Assembly: GCA_036250195.1 (NCBI GenBank)
Contig: JAVHZZ010000074.1
Span: 124,001 to 188,000, forward strand
From: Mixophyes australis
Taxonomy: Eukaryota > Chordata > Amphibia > Anura > Limnodynastidae
Direction of reading: 5' to 3'
Length of the DNA: 64,000 nt
The notes beneath the pieces were generated by a model, which saw nothing but the letters and a program-made list of their open reading frames with translations, ran no database searches and had not been told where the DNA came from. The position numbers and the translations under genes were made by a program. Shown piece by piece: positions 54,062 through 64,000 of this stretch (positions within the stretch are counted from its first letter, which is position 1; every line of letters starts with the position of its first letter).

Positions 54062-54241
54062 CGCAAAAGATAGTCATTTCTTCATTGCCGTCCAAAAACA
54101 AGGCTTTTTTTACACTCCTGTCTCCCTTTCTCTTGGAAACAATGACTTACATCAATCCTTTTACATAATTCTTTTTTCTCATGACATTTCTAACATTGCC
54201 CACAATTATCAACTTTCTAAGTCTTTCTGAGCAAGAGAAAT
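54062..54241. repeat. 180-bp monomer with T7 run
   Basis: T7 at 54105-54111 in a p86 T, p112 T monomer. I found no duplicate in a matching context, so unlike the pairs at 22/23 kb and 29/36 kb it could be either a recent slip or a base-calling error. Confidence 0.88.
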
Positions 54242-55199
54242 CGCAAAAGATAGTCATTTCTTCATTGCCGTCCAAAAACAACGCTTTTTTACACTCCTGT
54301 CTCCCTTTCTCTTGGAAACAATGACTTACATCAATCCTTTTACATAATTCTTGTTTCTCATGACATTTCTAACATTGCCCACAATTATCAACTTTCTAAG
54401 TCTTTCTGAGCAAGAGAAATCGCAAAAGATAGTCATTTCTTCATTGCCGTCCAAAAACAAGGCTTTTTTACACTCCTGTCTCCCTTTCTCTTGGAAACAA
54501 TGACTAACATCAATCCTTTTACATAATTCTTGTTTCTCATGACATTTCTAACATTGCCCACAATTATCAACTTTCTAAGTCTTTCTGATCAAGAAAAATC
54601 GCAAAACATAGTCATTTCTTCATTGCCGTCCAAAAACAAGGCTTTTTTACACTCCTGTCTCCCTTTCTCTTGGAAACAATGACTTACATCAATCCTTTTA
54701 CATAATTCTTGTTTCTCATGACATTTCTAACATTGCCCACAATTATCAACTTTCTAAGTCTTTCTGAGCAAGAGAAATCGCAAAAGATAGTCATTTCTTC
54801 ATTGCCGTCCAAAAACAAGGCTTTTTTACACTCCCGTCTCCCTTTCTCTTGGAAACAATGACTAACATCAATCCTTTTACATAATTCTTGTTTCTCATGA
54901 CATTTCTAACAATGCCCACAATTATCAACTTTCTAAGTCTTTCTGAGCAAGAGAAATCGCAAAAGATAGTCATTTCTTCATTGCCGTCCAAAAACAAGGC
55001 TTTTTTACACTCCTGTCTCCCTGTCTCTTGGAAACAATGACTTACATCAGTCCTTTTACATAATTCTTGTTTCTCATGACATTTCTAACATTGCCCACAA
55101 TTATCAACTTTCTAAGTCTTTCTGATCAAGAAAAATCGCAAAACATAGTCATTTCTTCATTGCCGTCCAAAAACAAGGCTTTTTTACACTCCTGTCTCA

Positions 55200-58100
55200 C
55201 TTTCTCTTGGAAACAATGACTTACATCAATCCTTTTACATAATTCTTGTTTCTCATGACATTTCTAACATTGCCCACAATTATCAAATTTCTAAGTCTTT
55301 CTGAGCAAGAGAAATCGCAAAAGATAGTCATTTCTTCATTGCCGTCCAAAAACAAGGCTTTTTTACACTCCTGTCTCCCTTTCTCTTGGAAACAATGACT
55401 AACATCAATCCTTTTACATAATTCTTGTTTCTCATGACATTTCTAACATTGCCCACAATTATCAACTTTCTAAGTCTTTCTGAGCAAGAGAAATCGCAAA
55501 AGATAGTCATTTCTTCATTGCCGTCCAAAAACAAGGCTTTTTTACACTCCTGTCTCCCTTTCTCTTGGAAACAATGACTTACATCAATCCTTTTACATAA
55601 TTCTTGTTTCTCATGACATTTCTAACATTGCCCACAATTATCAACTTTCTAAGTCTTTCTGAGCAAGAGAAATAGCAAAAGATAGTCATTTCTTCATTGC
55701 CGTCCAAAAACAAGGCTTTTTTACACTCCTGTCTCCCTTTCTCTTGGAAACAATGACTTACATCAATCCTTTTACATAATTCTTGTTTCTCATGACATTT
55801 CTAACATTGCCCACAATTATCAACTTTCTAAGTCTTTCTGAGCAAGAGAAATCGCAAAAGATAGTCATTTCTTCATTGCCGTCCAAAAACAAGGCTTTTT
55901 TACACTCCTGTCTCCCTTTCTCTTGGAAACAATGACTTACATCAATCCTTTTACATAATTCTTGTTTCTCATGACATTTCTAACATTGCCCACAATTATC
56001 AACTTTCTAAGTCTTTCTGAGCAAGAGAAATCGCAAAAGATAGTCATTTCTTCATTGCCGTCCAAAAACAAGGCTTTTTTACACTCCTGTCTCCCTTTCT
56101 CTTGGAAACAATGACTAACATCAATCCTTTTACATAATTCTTGTTTCTCATGACATTTCTAACAATGCCCACAATTATCAACTTTCTAAGTCTTTCTGAG
56201 CAAGATAAATCGCAAAAGATAGTCATTTCTTCATTGCCGTCCAAAAACAAGGCTTTTTTACACTCCTGTCTCCCTGTCTCTTGGAAACAATGACTTACAT
56301 CAATCCTTTTACATAATTCTTGTTTCTCATGACATTTCTAACATTGCCCACAATTATCAACTTTCTAAGTCTTTCTGATCAAGAAAAATCGCAAAACATA
56401 GTCATTTCTTCATTGCCGTCCAAAAACAAGGCTTTTTTACACTCCTGTCTCACTTTCTCTTGGAAACAATGACTAACATCAATCCTTTTACATAATTCTT
56501 GTTTCTCATGACATTTCTAACATTGCCCACAATTATCAACTTTCTAAGTCTTTCTGAGCAAGAGAAATCGCAAAAGATAGTCATTTCTTCATTGCCGTCC
56601 AAAAACAACGCTTTTTTACACTCCTGTCTCCCTTTCTCTTGGAAACAATGACTTACATCAATCCTTTTACATAATTCTTGTTTCTCATGACATTTCTAAC
56701 ATTGCCCACAATTATCAAATTTCTAAGTCTTTCTGAGCAAGAGAAATCGCAAAAGATAGTCATTTCTTCATTGCCGTCCAAAAACAATGCTTTTTTACAC
56801 TCCTGTCTCCCTTTCTCTTGGAAACAATGACTAACATCAATCCTTTTACATAATTCTTGTTTCTCATGACATTTCTAACATTGCCCACAATTATCAACTT
56901 TCTAAGTCTTTCTGAGCAAGAGAAATCGCAAAAGATAGTCATTTCTTCATTGCCGTCCAAAAACAAGGCTTTTTTACACTCCTGTCTCCCTTTCTCTTGG
57001 AAACAATGACTTACATCAATCCTTTTACATAATTCTTGTTTCTCATGACATTTCTAACATTGCCCACAATTATCAACTTTCTAAGTCTTTCTGAGCAAGA
57101 GAAATCGCAAAAGATAGTCATTTCTTCATTGCCGTCCAAAAACAAGGCTTTTTTACACTCCTGTCTCCCTTTCTCTTGGAAACAATGACTAACATCAATC
57201 CTTTTACATAATTCTTGTTTCTCATGACATTTCTAACATTGCCCACAATTATCAACTTTCTAAGTCTTTCTGATCAAGAAAAATCGCAAAATATAGTCAT
57301 TTCTTCATTGCCGTCCAAAAACAAGGCTTTTTTACACTCCTGTCTCACTTTCTCTTGGAAACAATGACTTACATCAATCCTTTTACATAATTCTTGTTTC
57401 TCATGACATTTCTAACATTGCCCACAATTACCAAATTTCTAAGTCTTTCTGAGCAAGAGAAATCGCAAAAGATAGTCATTTCTTCATTGCCGTCCAAAAA
57501 CAAGGCTTTTTTACACTCCTGTCTCCCTTTCTCTTGGAAACAATGACTAACATCAATCCTTTTACATAATTCTTGTTTCTCATGACATTTCTAACATTGC
57601 CCACAATTATCAACTTTCTAAGTCTTTCTGAGCAAGAGAAATCGCAAAAGATAGTCATTTCTTCATTGCCGTCCAAAAACAAGGCTTTTTTACACTCCTG
57701 TCTCCCTTTCTCTTGGAAACAATGACTTACATCAATCCTTTTACATAATTCTTTTTTCTCATGACATTTCTAACATTGCCCACAATTATCAACTTTCTAA
57801 GTCTTTCTGAGCAAGAGAAATCGCAAAAGATAGTCATTTCTTCATTGCCGTCCAAAAACAACGCTTTTTTACACTCCTGTCTCCCTTTCTCTTGGAAACA
57901 ATGACTTACATCAATCCTTTTACATAATTCTTGTTTCTCATGACATTTCTAACATTGCCCACAATTATCAACTTTCTAAGTCTTTCTGAGCAAGAGAAAT
58001 CGCAAAAGATAGTCATTTCTTCATTGCCGTCCAAAAACTAGGCTTTTTTACACTCCTGTCTCCCTGTCTCTTGGAAACAATGACTTACATCAGTCCTTTT

Positions 58101-61100
58101 ACATAATTCTTGTTTCTCATGACATTTCTAACATTGCCCACAATTATCAAATTTCTAAGTCTTTCTGATCAAGAAAAATCGCAAAACATAGTCATTTCTT
58201 CATTGCCGTCCAAAAACAAGGCTTTTTTACACTCCTGTCTCACTTTCTCTTGGAAACAATGACTAACATCAATCCTTTTACATAATTCTTGTTTCTCATG
58301 ACATTTCTAACATTGCCCACAATTATCAAATTTCTAAGTCTTTCTGAGCAAGAGAAATCGCAAAAGATAGTCATTTCTTCATTGCCGTCCAAAAACAAGG
58401 CTTTTTTACACTCCTGTCTCCCTTTCTCTTGGAAACAATGACTTACATCAATCCTTTTACATAATTCTTGTTTCTCATGACATTTCTAACATTGCCCACA
58501 ATTATCAACTTTCTAAGTCTTTCTGAGCAAGAGAAATCGCAAAAGATAGTCATTTCTTCATTGCCGTCCAAAAACAAGGCTTTTTTACACTCCTGTCTCC
58601 CTTTCTCTTGGAAACAATGACTTACATCAATCCTTTTACATAATTCTTGTTTCTCATGACATTTCTAACATTGCCCACAATTATCAACTTTCTAAGTCTT
58701 TCTGAGCAAGAGAAATCGCAAAAGATAGTCATTTCTTCATTGCCGTCCAAAAACAAGGCTTTTTTACACTCCTGTCTCCCTTTCTCTTGGAAACAATGAC
58801 TAACATCAATCCTTTTACATAATTCTTGTTTCTCATGACATTTCTAACATTGCCCACAATTATCAACTTTCTAAGTCTTTCTGATCAAGAAAAATCGCAA
58901 AACATAGTCATTTCTTCATTGCCGTCCAAAAACAAGGCTTTTTTACACTCCTGTCTCACTTTCTCTTGGAAACAATGACTAACATCAATCCTTTTACATA
59001 ATTCTTGTTTCTCATGACATTTCTAACATTGCCCACAATTATCAACTTTCTAAGTCTTTCTGAGCAAGAGAAATCGCAAAAGATAGTCATTTCTTCATTG
59101 CCGTCCAAAAACAAGGCTTTTTTACACTCCTGTCTCCCTTTCTCTTGGAAACAATGACTAACATCAGTCCTTTTACATAATTCTTGTTTCTCATGACATT
59201 TCTAACATTGCCCACAATTATCAACTTTCTAAGTCTTTCTGAGCAAGAGAAATCGCAAAAGATAGTCATTTCTTCATTGCCGTCCAAAAACAAGGCTTTT
59301 TTACACTCCTGTCTCCCTTTCTCTTGGAAACAATGACTAACATCAATCCTTTTACATAATTCTTGTTTCTCATGACATTTCTAACATTGCCCACAATTAT
59401 CAACTTTCTAAGTCTTTCTGATCAAGAAAAATCGCAAAACATAGTCATTTCTTCATTGCCGTCCAAAAACAAAGCTTTTTTACACTCCTGTCTCACTTTC
59501 TCTTGGAAACAATGACTAACATCAATCCTTTTACATAATTCTTGTTTCTCATGACATTTCTAACATTGCCCACAATTATCAACTTTCTAAGTCTTTCTGA
59601 GCAAGAGAAATCGCAAAAGATAGTCATTTCTTCATTGCCGTCCAAAAACAAGGCTTTTTTACACTCCTGTCTCCCTTTCTCTTGGAAACAATGACTAACA
59701 TCAGTCCTTTTACATAATTCTTGTTTCTCATGACATTTCTAACATTGCCCACAATTATCAACTTTCTAAGTCTTTCTGAGCAAGAGAAATCGCAAAAGAT
59801 AGTCATTTCTTCATTGCCGTCCAAAAACAAGGCTTTTTTACACTCCTGTCTCCCTTTCTCTTGGAAACAATGACTTACATCAATCCTTTTACATAATTCT
59901 TGTTTCTCATGACATTTCTAACATTGCCCACAATTATCAACTTTCTAAGTCTTTCTGAGCAAGAGAAATCGCAAAAGATAGTCATTTCTTCATTGCCGTC
60001 CAAAAACAAGGCTTTTTTACACTCCTGTCTCCCTTTCTCTTGGAAACAATGACTAACATCAATCCTTTTACATAATTCTTGTTTCTCATGACATTTCTAA
60101 CATTGCCCACAATTATCAACTTTCTAAGTCTTTCTGATCAAGAAAAATCGCAAAATATAGTCATTTCTTCATTGCCGTCCAAAAACAAGGCTTTTTTACA
60201 CTCCTGTCTCACTTTCTCTTGGAAACAATGACTTACATCAATCCTTTTACATAATTCTTGTTTCTCATGACATTTCTAACATTGCCCACAATTACCAAAT
60301 TTCTAAGTCTTTCTGAGCAAGAGAAATCGCAAAAGATAGTCATTTCTTCATTGCCGTCCAAAAACAAGGCTTTTTTACACTCCTGTCTCCCTTTCTCTTG
60401 GAAACAATGACTAACATCAATCCTTTTACATAATTCTTGTTTCTCATGACATTTCTAACATTGCCCACAATTATCAACTTTCTAAGTCTTTCTGAGCAAG
60501 AGAAATCGCAAAAGATAGTCATTTCTTCATTGCCGTCCAAAAACAAGGCTTTTTTACACTCCTGTCTCCCTTTCTCTTGGAAACAATGACTTACATCAAT
60601 CCTTTTACATAATTCTTTTTTCTCATGACATTTCTAACATTGCCCACAATTATCAACTTTCTAAGTCTTTCTGAGCAAGAGAAATCGCAAAAGATAGTCA
60701 TTTCTTCATTGCCGTCCAAAAACAACGCTTTTTTACACTCCTGTCTCCCTTTCTCTTGGAAACAATGACTTACATCAATCCTTTTACATAATTCTTGTTT
60801 CTCATGACATTTCTAACATTGCCCACAATTATCAACTTTCTAAGTCTTTCTGAGCAAGAGAAATCGCAAAAGATAGTCATTTCTTCATTGCCGTCCAAAA
60901 ACTAGGCTTTTTTACACTCCTGTCTCCCTGTCTCTTGGAAACAATGACTTACATCAGTCCTTTTACATAATTCTTGTTTCTCATGACATTTCTAACATTG
61001 CCCACAATTATCAACTTTCTAAGTCTTTCTGATCAAGAAAAATCGCAAAACATAGTCATTTCTTCATTGCCGTCCAAAAACAAGGCTTTTTTACACTCCT

Positions 61101-62181
61101 GTCTCACTTTCTCTTGGAAACAATGACTAACATCAATCCTTTTACATAATTCTTGTTTCTCATGACATTTCTAACATTGCCCACAATTATCAAATTTCTA
61201 AGTCTTTCTGAGCAAGAGAAATCGCAAAAGATAGTCATTTCTTCATTGCCGTCCAAAAACAAGGCTTTTTTACACTCCTGTCTCCCTTTCTCTTGGAAAC
61301 AATGACTTACATCAATCCTTTTACATAATTCTTGTTTCTCATGACATTTCTAACATTGCCCACAATTATCAACTTTCTAAGTCTTTCTGAGCAAGAGAAA
61401 TCGCAAAAGATAGTCATTTCTTCATTGCCGTCCAAAAACAAGGCTTTTTTACACTCCTGTCTCCCTTTCTCTTGGAAACAATGACTTACATCAATCCTTT
61501 TACATAATTCTTGTTTCTCATGACATTTCTAACATTGCCCACAATTATCAACTTTCTAAGTCTTTCTGAGCAAGAGAAATCGCAAAAGATAGTCATTTCT
61601 TCATTGCCGTCCAAAAACAAGGCTTTTTTACACTCCTGTCTCCCTTTCTCTTGGAAACAATGACTAACATCAATCCTTTTACATAATTCTTGTTTCTCAT
61701 GACATTTCTAACATTGCCCACAATTATCAACTTTCTAAGTCTTTCTGATCAAGAAAAATCGCAAAACATAGTCATTTCTTCATTGCCGTCCAAAAACAAG
61801 GCTTTTTTACACTCCTGTCTCACTTTCTCTTGGAAACAATGACTAACATCAATCCTTTTACATAATTCTTGTTTCTCATGACATTTCTAACATTGCCCAC
61901 AATTATCAACTTTCTAAGTCTTTCTGAGCAAGAGAAATCGCAAAAGATAGTCATTTCTTCATTGCCGTCCAAAAACAAGGCTTTTTTTACACTCCTGTCT
62001 CCCTTTCTCTTGGAAACAATGACTAACATCAGTCCTTTTACATAATTCTTGTTTCTCATGACATTTCTAACATTGCCCACAATTATCAACTTTCTAAGTC
62101 TTTCTGAGCAAGAGAAATCGCAAAAGATAGTCATTTCTTCATTGCCGTCCAAAAACAAGGCTTTTTTACACTCCTGTCTCC
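55200..62181. repeat. 39-monomer (6982 bp) repeat, copy 1
   Basis: AATAGCAAAAG at 55674, AACAATGCCC near 56164 and the p41 T, p86 A monomer at 56748 recur 6982 bp later. The block overlaps the A/B boundary of the 72-mer periodicity. A private GATAAATCG lies near 56206 and is absent from the partner. One T7 monomer (61939) supplies the extra base in 39 x 179 + 1. Confidence 0.83.
61939..62118. repeat. 180-bp monomer with T7 run
   Basis: T7 at 61982-61988 in a p86 A, p93 G monomer. The extra base keeps the minus-strand frame in phase across two monomers and so yields the longest open frame of the window (112 codons, 61820-62158). Its context differs from the T7 monomer at 54062, so the two probably arose independently. 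Confidence 0.88.
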
Positions 62182-64000
62182 CTTTCTCTTGGAAACAATG
62201 ACTTACATCAATCCTTTTACATAATTCTTGTTTCTCATGACATTTCTAACATTGCCCACAATTATCAAATTTCTAAGTCTTTCTGAGCAAGAGAAATCGC
62301 AAAAGATAGTCATTTCTTCATTGCCGTCCAAAAACAAGGCTTTTTTACACTCCTGTCTCCCTTTCTCTTGGAAACAATGACTAACATCAATCCTTTTACA
62401 TAATTCTTGTTTCTCATGACATTTCTAACATTGCCCACAATTATCAACTTTCTAAGTCTTTCTGAGCAAGAGAAATCGCAAAAGATAGTCATTTCTTCAT
62501 TGCCGTCCAAAAACAAGGCTTTTTTACACTCCTGTCTCCCTTTCTCTTGGAAACAATGACTTACATCAATCCTTTTACATAATTCTTGTTTCTCATGACA
62601 TTTCTAACATTGCCCACAATTATCAACTTTCTAAGTCTTTCTGAGCAAGAGAAATAGCAAAAGATAGTCATTTCTTCATTGCCGTCCAAAAACAAGGCTT
62701 TTTTACACTCCTGTCTCCCTTTCTCTTGGAAACAATGACTTACATCAATCCTTTTACATAATTCTTGTTTCTCATGACATTTCTAACATTGCCCACAATT
62801 ATCAACTTTCTAAGTCTTTCTGAGCAAGAGAAATCGCAAAAGATAGTCATTTCTTCATTGCCGTCCAAAAACAAGGCTTTTTTACACTCCTGTCTCCCTT
62901 TCTCTTGGAAACAATGACTTACATCAATCCTTTTACATAATTCTTGTTTCTCATGACATTTCTAACATTGCCCACAATTATCAACTTTCTAAGTCTTTCT
63001 GAGCAAGAGAAATCGCAAAAGATAGTCATTTCTTCATTGCCGTCCAAAAACAAGGCTTTTTTACACTCCTGTCTCCCTTTCTCTTGGAAACAATGACTAA
63101 CATCAATCCTTTTACATAATTCTTGTTTCTCATGACATTTCTAACAATGCCCACAATTATCAACTTTCTAAGTCTTTCTGAGCAAGAGAAATCGCAAAAG
63201 ATAGTCATTTCTTCATTGCCGTCCAAAAACAAGGCTTTTTTACACTCCTGTCTCCCTGTCTCTTGGAAACAATGACTTACATCAATCCTTTTACATAATT
63301 CTTGTTTCTCATGACATTTCTAACATTGCCCACAATTATCAACTTTCTAAGTCTTTCTGATCAAGAAAAATCGCAAAACATAGTCATTTCTTCATTGCCG
63401 TCCAAAAACAAGGCTTTTTTACACTCCTGTCTCACTTTCTCTTGGAAACAATGACTAACATCAATCCTTTTACATAATTCTTGTTTCTCATGACATTTCT
63501 AACATTGCCCACAATTATCAACTTTCTAAGTCTTTCTGAGCAAGAGAAATCGCAAAAGATAGTCATTTCTTCATTGCCGTCCAAAAACAACGCTTTTTTA
63601 CACTCCTGTCTCCCTTTCTCTTGGAAACAATGACTTACATCAATCCTTTTACATAATTCTTGTTTCTCATGACATTTCTAACATTGCCCACAATTATCAA
63701 ATTTCTAAGTCTTTCTGAGCAAGAGAAATCGCAAAAGATAGTCATTTCTTCATTGCCGTCCAAAAACAATGCTTTTTTACACTCCTGTCTCCCTTTCTCT
63801 TGGAAACAATGACTAACATCAATCCTTTTACATAATTCTTGTTTCTCATGACATTTCTAACATTGCCCACAATTATCAACTTTCTAAGTCTTTCTGAGCA
63901 AGAGAAATCGCAAAAGATAGTCATTTCTTCATTGCCGTCCAAAAACAAGGCTTTTTTACACTCCTGTCTCCCTTTCTCTTGGAAACAATGACTTACATCA
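62182..64000. repeat. 39-monomer repeat, copy 2 (cut by window end)
   Basis: The first ten or so monomers of the 6982-bp block appear again, with AATAGCAAAAG at 62656, AACAATGCCC near 63146 and the p41 T, p86 A monomer at 63730. Continuation past the window is expected. Confidence 0.82.
63909..64000. repeat. Partial monomer at right window edge
   Basis: The last 92 bases are p1-p92 of a monomer (p41 G, p86 T) cut by the window, showing that the array continues to the right. Confidence 0.97.

Larger units (their letters stand above)
43058..55946. repeat. 72-monomer (12889 bp) block, copy A
   Basis: Marks here recur at +12889: AACAATGCCC near 43275, p41 T with p86 A at 43859, ATTACCAAA at 44542 and 47406, and AAACTAGGC at 45150 and 48014. 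The length is 72 x 179 + 1 because of a T7 monomer at 54062. Inside it lie a 16-mer repeat, a 3-mer repeat at 46186-47259 and an 11-mer repeat at 48607-52544. The variants p63 A (CTCACTTTC), p66 G (CCCTGTCTC) and p93 G are common here and rare or absent to the left. Homology to copy B is good to about 61.1 kb in B and then fades. Confidence 0.8.
1..64000. repeat. 179-bp satellite DNA array, probably (peri)centromeric
   Basis: The same 179-bp unit recurs head to tail from the first base to the last, with 357 complete copies and one partial. Reading the lines in order, every unit has the same landmarks: CGCAAAAGAT at p1-10, CATTGCCGTCC at p22-32, TTGGAAACAATGAC at p71-84 and TCATGA at p117-122. 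All copies share one orientation. Only seven copies depart from 179 bp, each by one base. No transposon, gene or unique spacer interrupts the array. Satellites of 150-180 bp in long homogeneous arrays are known at many plant and animal centromeres. Centromere identity here is inferred from form alone, because the sequence cannot show CENH3/CENP-A occupancy. It could instead be a pericentromeric, subtelomeric or heterochromatic-knob satellite. Confidence 0.98.
55947..64000. repeat. 72-monomer block, copy B (partial at window end)
   Basis: Partners of the copy A marks lie at ATTACCAAA 57431 and 60295, and AAACTAGGC 58039 and 60903. One monomer is lost near 58.3 kb and one gained near 59791, so the offset is 12710 between those points. 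From 62182 onward the sequence instead resumes the order seen from 55200, a 6982-bp step, so the block does not simply run on for its full length. Confidence 0.75.

Noticed and set aside
59472..59477. AAGCTT site as a junction to foreign DNA
   Set aside because: It arises from a single G-to-A change inside an otherwise normal monomer.
550..63948. More than 100 minus-strand open frames of about 68 codons, some 76-112 codons, as a small-protein gene family
   Set aside because: They start at TTG, depend on a single p86 base, change frame with every 179-bp unit, show free amino-acid change and have no separate promoter or spacer. They are satellite DNA.
1..64000. CRISPR array
   Set aside because: There are no alternating short repeats and unique spacers; the whole 179-bp unit is repeated and no cas gene is near.
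1..64000. Tandem RNA genes (5S rRNA, tRNA or snRNA clusters)
   Set aside because: No tRNA-like A and B boxes, no 5S-like internal control region, and no recognisable conserved RNA core in the monomer.
1..64000. Human alpha satellite or Arabidopsis centromeric 178-bp satellite, suggested by the similar length
   Set aside because: The monomer does not match what I remember of either: there is no intact CENP-B box and no regular AAGCTT site. Length alone is not evidence. A database search would settle it.
1..64000. Transposon or LTR remnants within the array
   Set aside because: Reading both strands I found no sequence that breaks the 179-bp period, no target-site duplications and no reverse transcriptase or transposase frame.

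Overview
The whole 64 kb window is one uninterrupted tandem array of a 179-bp satellite monomer. I count 357 complete monomers plus a 92-bp partial one at the right edge (63909-64000), all in the same orientation. I see no unique DNA, transposon, RNA gene or credible protein gene. Both window ends lie inside the array, so it is longer than shown. Monomers usually differ from the consensus at only a few positions. A homogeneous array of nucleosome-length monomers organised into higher-order repeats (HORs) is typical of centromeric or pericentromeric satellite DNA in plants and animals, so the source is almost certainly a eukaryotic chromosome. I do not recognise the monomer from memory and do not name a species. 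In these notes p1-p179 are monomer positions, with p1 set at window base 1.

Monomer: by hand count the consensus has 52 A, 64 T, 44 C and 19 G on the + strand. That is 35% GC with a strong C-over-G bias. Landmarks are A5 at p33-37, T6 at p44-49, a pyrimidine tract at p59-72, TTGGAAAC at p71-78 and a TCATGA palindrome at p117-122. The variants that make the pattern are p8 (G/C), p10 (T/C), p41 (G/C/T), p63 (C/A), p66 (T/G), p68 (C/G), p86 (T/A), p93 (A/G), p112 (G/T), p134 (T/A), p151 (C/A), p169 (G/T) and p175 (G/A).

Layout: (1) 1-5549 is a regular 8-monomer HOR of 1432 bp, with three full copies after a 7-monomer copy. (2) 4338-15793 is a 32-monomer (5728 bp) block present twice in tandem. 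(3) 14992-21793 is a 19-monomer (3401 bp) block present twice. (4) 20993-23142 is a 6-monomer (1075 bp) block present twice. (5) 23989-25420 is a 4-monomer block twice. (6) 24746-38530 is a 38/39-monomer block (about 6.8-7.0 kb) twice. (7) 38311-40816 holds shorter 8-mer and 6-mer reiterations. (8) 43058-64000 shows a 72-monomer (12889 bp) periodicity enclosing 16-mer, 11-mer and 3-mer repeats, with a further 39-monomer (6982 bp) repeat starting at 55200. The picture is nested, overlapping segmental duplication by unequal exchange within the array.

The many 68-codon reading frames on the minus strand are an artefact of the repeat. They open at TTG, not ATG, and exist only where p86 is A, which turns a TAA stop into TTA. 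They end when the 179-bp period shifts the frame. There are no genes working together here. The interest lies in array evolution and possible centromere function.
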